DNA of 64,000 bases. Source: an uncultured Williamsia sp. (GTDB lineage Bacteria; Actinomycetota; Actinomycetes; Mycobacteriales; Mycobacteriaceae). A program made the position numbers and the translations under genes. The stretch covers positions 930,001 to 994,000 of the forward strand of contig NZ_CANLWM010000001.1 in the NCBI RefSeq assembly GCF_947494875.1. The letters run 5' to 3'. A model generated the notes under the pieces. That model made no database searches and was not told where the DNA came from. It worked only from the letters and a program-made list of their open reading frames with translations. This document shows, piece after piece, positions 60,435-64,000 of this stretch (positions are counted from its first letter, which is position 1; the number at the start of each line of letters is the position of its first letter).

Positions 60435-60980
60435 CTAGACCTTCGGTGCCGCCTCCAGCCAGCGGGAGACGCGGGGCAGGAAGATCAGGACGGTCGCGAT
60501 CACAGCGAGGGCGGCGACGGCGAACGGCAGGATGTTCAAAGCCGGGCTGACGTCGCCGCGTGCGGGGGAGAGCACGGTCCAGAAGCCGATCGATCCCACC
60601 GCGGTGAGGACCCCCATCGTGGTCAGCGTCGTCCGCGATCCGCGCAGGCGCTCGCGGATCCGCACCGAGCCGTAGATCACGAGCAACACCACGATCACCA
60701 CGATCGCGGCGGCGCCGATCATCGTGATGTCGACCGCGGCGCGGATGTCACCGGGCGAGGTGGTGGGGTGGTCGTCGGTGAGCGACCTCCGCAGCGTGGC
60801 GCGCACGACGTCCTGCTTCAGCGCGACCAACACCGCCGACACGAGGAGACCCACCAGCGTCACGGCCCACAGGCCGATCGCGGCGTCGACCTGACGGGGG
60901 CGGTTCGGGTCGACCGGCTCCCGCATCGGCGCGACGGACACCGGCGGCCGGGACGGGCGGGCAGGACGATCGGCGGTCAC
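60435..60980 (-). CDS. Four-helix membrane protein, unknown function
   Basis: The 181-aa protein has four membrane helices (around AAIGLWAVTLVGLLVSAVLV, TMIGAAAIVVIVVLLVIYG, MGVLTAVGSIGFWTVL and ILPFAVAALAVIATVLIF). I do not recognise a family. The N-terminal ~35 residues are Pro/Arg-rich and cytoplasmic. GTG 60980 is supported by TACGCT 8 nt upstream, implying a leaderless mRNA. It is divergent from the DUF7159-like gene. Confidence 0.65.
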   Translation of the reverse strand: MTADRPARPSRPPVSVAPMREPVDPNRPRQVDAAIGLWAVTLVGLLVSAVLVALKQDVVRATLRRSLTDDHPTTSPGDIRAAVDITMIGAAAIVVIVVLLVIYGSVRIRERLRGSRTTLTTMGVLTAVGSIGFWTVLSPARGDVSPALNILPFAVAALAVIATVLIFLPRVSRWLEAAPKV

Positions 60981-60988
60981 AGGGCCAG

Positions 60989-60994
60989 AGCGTA
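60989..60994 (-). promoter_or_regulatory. -10 box for leaderless membrane-protein transcript
   Basis: TACGCT on the minus strand (60994-60989), then 8 nt, then GTG 60980. Fits TANNNT with leaderless spacing. Confidence 0.5.
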
Positions 60995-61037
60995 GACGCG
61001 AGCGGCGCGCCGAGTGGCCCACACCGGCGAGCCGGAT

Positions 61038-61067
61038 GCCCGCGCGCGGCGCGCGGGCCGATAGTGT
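61038..61067 (+). promoter_or_regulatory. Perfect 21-bp palindrome abutting a -10 box
   Basis: GCCCGCGCGC-G-GCGCGCGGGC (61038-61058) is a perfect palindrome of alternating C/G. It is followed 3 bp later by TAGTGT (61062-61067), a TANNNT -10 whose transcript would have a ~30-nt leader to GTG 61105. The palindrome occupies the -35 region and may be an operator. Confidence 0.45.
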
Positions 61068-61104
61068 CGGGTCCGATTCGAGATCGTGGAGGAGGTGAGT
61101 CGCG

Positions 61105-62226
61105 GTGAGTCAGGTGCTGGGCGTCTCCGTGACCGACCTGCAGGTCGCCTCGGTGATCATGGAGGCCGAGACGGGCAACGTGCTCGCCCGCAACACCGCC
61201 GACCTCTCCGACGCCACCCCGGATTCCGTCCTCGACGCCGTCACCCAGCTCGTGGAGACCGTCCCGTTCGAGGTCGAGGCCATCACCGTCGCGTGCGCGC
61301 AGCGCAGCGTCCAGGTCGCGCTCCACAACACGATCACCGCGGGCGCCTCGGGCGACCCCGAGTGGTACCGCCGGACGATCGTCACCGACACCCCCTTCGC
61401 CTTCGCGAACGTGGCTGCGGCGCAGTCGGATCAGCGCGGTCAGGTGGTCGTGATCGACCTCGCCGACGACGCGATCCCGTTCAACGAGTTGTCCATCGCT
61501 GCCGTCGACACCGAGACCGCGACGGTGGTCGGCGCGGTGCAGCTGCCGGGTGGTGGGCAGCGCGAACCGGTCACTGATCCGTCGGGTGCCGCCACCGTCG
61601 GTGAGGCATTCCGACTGCTCCCGGTGAGTGAGACCGGCCGCACGGGCGTGTTCGTCGTCGGACCCGGCGCCGCCGTTCCCGGTGTCGCGGCCGCCCTCGA
61701 GTACGAGACCCAGCTGCCGGTCCAGATCGCCGAGGCGCCGACCTATGCGGCCGCGCACGGCGCCGCACTGCATGGCCGCACCCGCCTGCGGACCGGATCG
61801 GCACGGACGCGGTGGATCATCCTCGCCGGCGCCGCGCTGGCCGCCCTGGTGCTGGCGATCGTCGTCGCGGTGGTCGTGCTCGTCGCCGACTCCGAGGACT
61901 CGCCGACGCCCGCGAACAGCACCGAGTCCTCGAGCACGACGCCGACGACCACGTCGACCCCGAGCCGCACCTCGTCGACGCCACGGCCGACCACCACGAC
62001 CGACACCGCGACACAGGACCAGGGGACCGACACCCCGACCGAGGCGCCCGCCCCGCCACAGACGGTCACGGTCACCCCACCGCCACAGACGGTCACACGG
62101 ACGACGACGCCGCCCCCGGTCACGACGACGACCCCGCCGACGACGACCACCACGGTCCCGGATCCCAGCGGTGGTGCCGGTGGGTCCCCGGCCGCGTCGG
62201 TGGTGAAGCCCTCTTCGGCAGGCTGA
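61105..62226 (+). CDS. DUF7159-like single-pass membrane protein
   Basis: The 373-aa protein starts with an actin/Hsp70-like strand (VLGVSVTDLQVASVIMEAETG) as in DUF7159 proteins of Mycobacteriales. It has a ~230-residue cytoplasmic domain, one membrane helix (~236-261) and a Thr/Pro/Ser-rich outer tail with VTPPPQTV repeats. A GGAGGTGAG ribosome site precedes GTG 61105. Its layout (degenerate actin-fold domain, one helix, low-complexity outer tail) parallels the Hsp70-like protein at 47612-49474. It converges on the flavohemoglobin gene with 3 bp between stops. Function unknown. Confidence 0.65.
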   Translation: MSQVLGVSVTDLQVASVIMEAETGNVLARNTADLSDATPDSVLDAVTQLVETVPFEVEAITVACAQRSVQVALHNTITAGASGDPEWYRRTIVTDTPFAFANVAAAQSDQRGQVVVIDLADDAIPFNELSIAAVDTETATVVGAVQLPGGGQREPVTDPSGAATVGEAFRLLPVSETGRTGVFVVGPGAAVPGVAAALEYETQLPVQIAEAPTYAAAHGAALHGRTRLRTGSARTRWIILAGAALAALVLAIVVAVVVLVADSEDSPTPANSTESSSTTPTTTSTPSRTSSTPRPTTTTDTATQDQGTDTPTEAPAPPQTVTVTPPPQTVTRTTTPPPVTTTTPPTTTTTVPDPSGGAGGSPAASVVKPSSAG

Positions 62227-62229
62227 CCC

Positions 62230-63390
62230 TCAGACCGGGTCGTGGTCGATGAGTCGACCGGGGACGCCGGCGACGATGAGGGCTCGACGCGTCGTCTCGA
62301 TCATCGACGCCGATCCGGCGAGGAGCACCTGGCGCTGCGACCAGTCGCCGGCACGCGCCACGACGTCGGCGAGCCGTCCGGTGCGGTGGTCGGCATGCAG
62401 AGCCGCGAGGTCGACGGCGTCGTCGAGCCACCACGGGTCGGTCTCGGTCTCCGACATCAGCGTCACCGACAACCACGGGTTGACCGTCGCGAGATGCATC
62501 AAGCGCCGTGCGTCGTACAGCTCACCGGGGTAGCGCGTCCCCCAGAACAGGTGTGTCGGTGCGACATCGACCCGTCGGGCAAGGTCGTGCAGGATCGCCC
62601 GCAGGGGAGCGATGCCGGTCCCGCCGGCGACCATCAGCGTCGGCCGGGTCGGGTCGACGCTCAGCGTGCCGTGGCTCTGCGCGAGCGTCCACACGTCGCC
62701 GACCGCGGTCTCGGCCACGATGGACGTGCTGACGCTGCCGCCAGGCACCGACCGCACGTGGAACTCGATCTCCCCGTACGGGTTCGGCGGGATCGCGGGG
62801 GACAGGTGGCGCCAGACGCGCGGCCACTGCGGGATCGACACCTCGACGTACTGGCCCACGTCGAACGCCTCCGCGACGTGCTCGGGGTGCTCGGCGACGA
62901 GGCGCACCACGGCGAGATCCCGGGTCAGCCGGTACTTCTCGACCACCCGCGCCGACCACGTCGGCGGGCTCGTCGCCGTCATCGCCGCCCCGCGCATCAC
63001 CCCGGTCACCAGCGACGTGGTCTGCACCACCGGGCCGGCGTCGTCGTCGGCGGGATCGAGGTCCGCGACGGCGAGCAACTGGCCGGCCAGCACCCGGCCG
63101 AACACGTCGTAGTGGCTGTCGACCACCCCGAACTTGCGGTGGTCGCGGCCCAACTGGGCGAGGGTCTCGACGAGCTGGGGGTGGGTGGCCGGATCGGGCA
63201 ACGATTCCAGGACGTGGTCGAGCATCCCGAACAGGGCCGCACGCTGGTGGGTCATCGTCAGCGGGAACAGGTCACGCAGATCGGGATCGACGGAGAACAG
63301 CCGCGTGTAGAAGTCCTCGACGAAGCGATCGGGATCGGAGCGGATCATGTCGCGCACCGTCGTCAGCCCAGGACGTGCGTGACTTCCCAT
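62230..63390 (-). CDS. Flavohemoglobin-like protein (globin-FAD/NAD reductase)
   Basis: The 386-aa protein has a globin domain (residues ~8-130, FYTRLFSVDPDLRDLFP, proximal His in LGRDHRKFGV). A ferredoxin-reductase module follows: FDVGQYVEVSIP FAD region, LMVAGGTGIAPLRAIL NAD-binding motif and a C-terminal QVLLAGSASMIE. Flavohemoglobins oxidise nitric oxide to nitrate. ATG 63390 has GGAGGAGG about 11 nt upstream. A TACGGT -10 box (63427-63422) lies within the longer possible N-terminus, which argues against GTG 63432. Confidence 0.85.
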   Translation of the reverse strand: MGSHARPGLTTVRDMIRSDPDRFVEDFYTRLFSVDPDLRDLFPLTMTHQRAALFGMLDHVLESLPDPATHPQLVETLAQLGRDHRKFGVVDSHYDVFGRVLAGQLLAVADLDPADDDAGPVVQTTSLVTGVMRGAAMTATSPPTWSARVVEKYRLTRDLAVVRLVAEHPEHVAEAFDVGQYVEVSIPQWPRVWRHLSPAIPPNPYGEIEFHVRSVPGGSVSTSIVAETAVGDVWTLAQSHGTLSVDPTRPTLMVAGGTGIAPLRAILHDLARRVDVAPTHLFWGTRYPGELYDARRLMHLATVNPWLSVTLMSETETDPWWLDDAVDLAALHADHRTGRLADVVARAGDWSQRQVLLAGSASMIETTRRALIVAGVPGRLIDHDPV

Positions 63391-63421
63391 GTGCGATGCG
63401 ACCTCCTCCTCGACGACGCCC

Positions 63422-63427
63422 ACCGTA
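63422..63427 (-). promoter_or_regulatory. -10 box of the flavohemoglobin gene
   Basis: TACGGT on the minus strand fits TANNNT. Transcription would begin near 63414, leaving a ~25-nt leader that contains the GGAGGAGG ribosome site. Confidence 0.45.
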
Positions 63428-63506
63428 CCCACGCCGTGCAGGGCGCTTTCCCCTCACCGTGGTCGCAATCGTCGCGCGTGGAGGCCGTCTCCGGTTCGCT
63501 GGCAGG

Positions 63507-64000
63507 ATGACCCGCCCCATCCGCTTCAACGCCTTCGACATGAACTGCGTCGCCCACCAGTCCCCGGGGCTGTGGCGCCACCCGCAGGACCGGTCGTGGG
63601 ACTACACCACCATCGACTACTGGGTCGACTTGGCGCGGTTGCTCGAGCGCGGCGGGTTCGACGGCCTGTTCATCGCCGACGTGCTCGGCACCTACGACGT
63701 CTACGCCGGCACCGACGAGGCCGCCATCCGTCAGGGCGCGCAGACCCCGGTGAACGACCCGCTGCTGCTGGTCTCGGCGATGGCGCACGCGACCGAGCAC
63801 CTCGGTTTCGGCATCACCACCGGAACCGGGTTCGAGCATCCCGTGCCGTTCGCCCGGCGCATCTCGACCCTCGACCATCTGACGAGGGGCCGGATCGGGT
63901 GGAACGTCGTCACCGGCTACCTGCCGTCGGCGGCGCGCAACATGGGCGAGACCGATCAACTCGCGCACGACGCCCGCTACGACCACGCCGACGAGTACCT
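63507..64000 (+). CDS. NtaA/SnaA/DszA-type flavin-dependent monooxygenase (3' truncated)
   Basis: The visible 164 residues start MTRPIRFNAFDMNCVAHQS and contain WRHPQDRSWDYTTIDYW, ARLLERGGFDGLFIADVLG, HLGFGITTGTGFEHP, LDHLTRGRIGWNVVTGY and HDARYDHADEY. This is the bacterial luciferase-like NtaA/SnaA/DszA branch, two-component monooxygenases that use reduced FMN to cleave substrates such as aminopolycarboxylates or sulfones. The gene runs off the window, so length and substrate are unknown. It is divergent from the flavohemoglobin gene. The ATG has only AGG directly before it. Confidence 0.85.
   Translation, partial: MTRPIRFNAFDMNCVAHQSPGLWRHPQDRSWDYTTIDYWVDLARLLERGGFDGLFIADVLGTYDVYAGTDEAAIRQGAQTPVNDPLLLVSAMAHATEHLGFGITTGTGFEHPVPFARRISTLDHLTRGRIGWNVVTGYLPSAARNMGETDQLAHDARYDHADEY

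Overview
The window is high-GC actinobacterial DNA. Its gene content points to Mycobacteriales, most likely Gordonia or a close relative: a dnaK-grpE-dnaJ-hspR operon with an HspR (HAIR) box, an iniBAC-type operon with an IniR-like regulator, a 13E12-type DUF222/HNH endonuclease gene, an AlaA/AspC-type aminotransferase next to an Rv0338c-type Fe-S oxidoreductase, and several genes that look leaderless (TANNNT -10 box 7-8 nt before the start codon). Most genes are tightly packed, with ATGA or GTGA stop/start overlaps. No tRNA, rRNA, CRISPR array or insertion sequence was seen. The organism assignment is inference from gene families and synteny.

Region 1 (1-20742) is a cell-surface polysaccharide locus. 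It holds two chain-length-regulator/BY-kinase-like proteins (one truncated by the window edge and carrying a long coiled-coil tail), a Wzy/O-antigen-ligase-type membrane protein, a tandem GNAT acyltransferase, a Wzx-type flippase, a polysaccharide pyruvyl transferase, a giant protein of three fused GT4 glycosyltransferases, a CapK/PaaK-type adenylate-forming enzyme, a heparinase II/III-type lyase, an AlgD-like nucleotide-sugar dehydrogenase, a GT2-GT4 fusion and a YdcF-type protein. Together they look able to build, decorate, export and trim a uronic-acid-containing polysaccharide.

Region 2 (20743-29219) is a nucleotide-sugar cassette: a class III aminotransferase, two zinc-ribbon C-methyltransferase-family proteins (one with a degenerate SAM motif), an RmlC-type epimerase, an extended SDR, a PIG-L deacetylase and a glucose-1-phosphate cytidylyltransferase-like enzyme, followed by an acyltransferase 3. 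It probably makes an unusual, possibly branched or amino, CDP-sugar for the neighbouring polysaccharide. A 21-bp tandem/inverted repeat lies at the border with region 1.

Region 3 (29261-45140) holds housekeeping and stress genes: HNH endonuclease, aminotransferase, an EAL protein, a membrane Fe-S oxidoreductase with five copies of a KRPG-type motif in its tail, an acyltransferase 3, an alpha/beta hydrolase, dnaK-grpE-dnaJ-hspR, and a second EAL gene that is frameshifted.

Region 4 (45141-59120) is an enlarged ini locus. An IniR-like STAND/LuxR regulator and a membrane-anchored Hsp70-like protein are divergent from a giant 1879-aa IniB-like Ala/Gly/Leu repeat protein and two dynamin-like GTPases (IniA, IniC). 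The intergenic region has direct repeats, a -10 box and two strong leader hairpins; two perfect 12-bp hairpins separate iniB from iniA. This is the most unusual part of the window.

Region 5 (59121-64000) has an SMI1/KNR4 protein flanked by copies of a palindromic intergenic repeat, a four-helix membrane protein, a DUF7159-like membrane protein, a flavohemoglobin and the start of an NtaA/DszA-type flavin monooxygenase.
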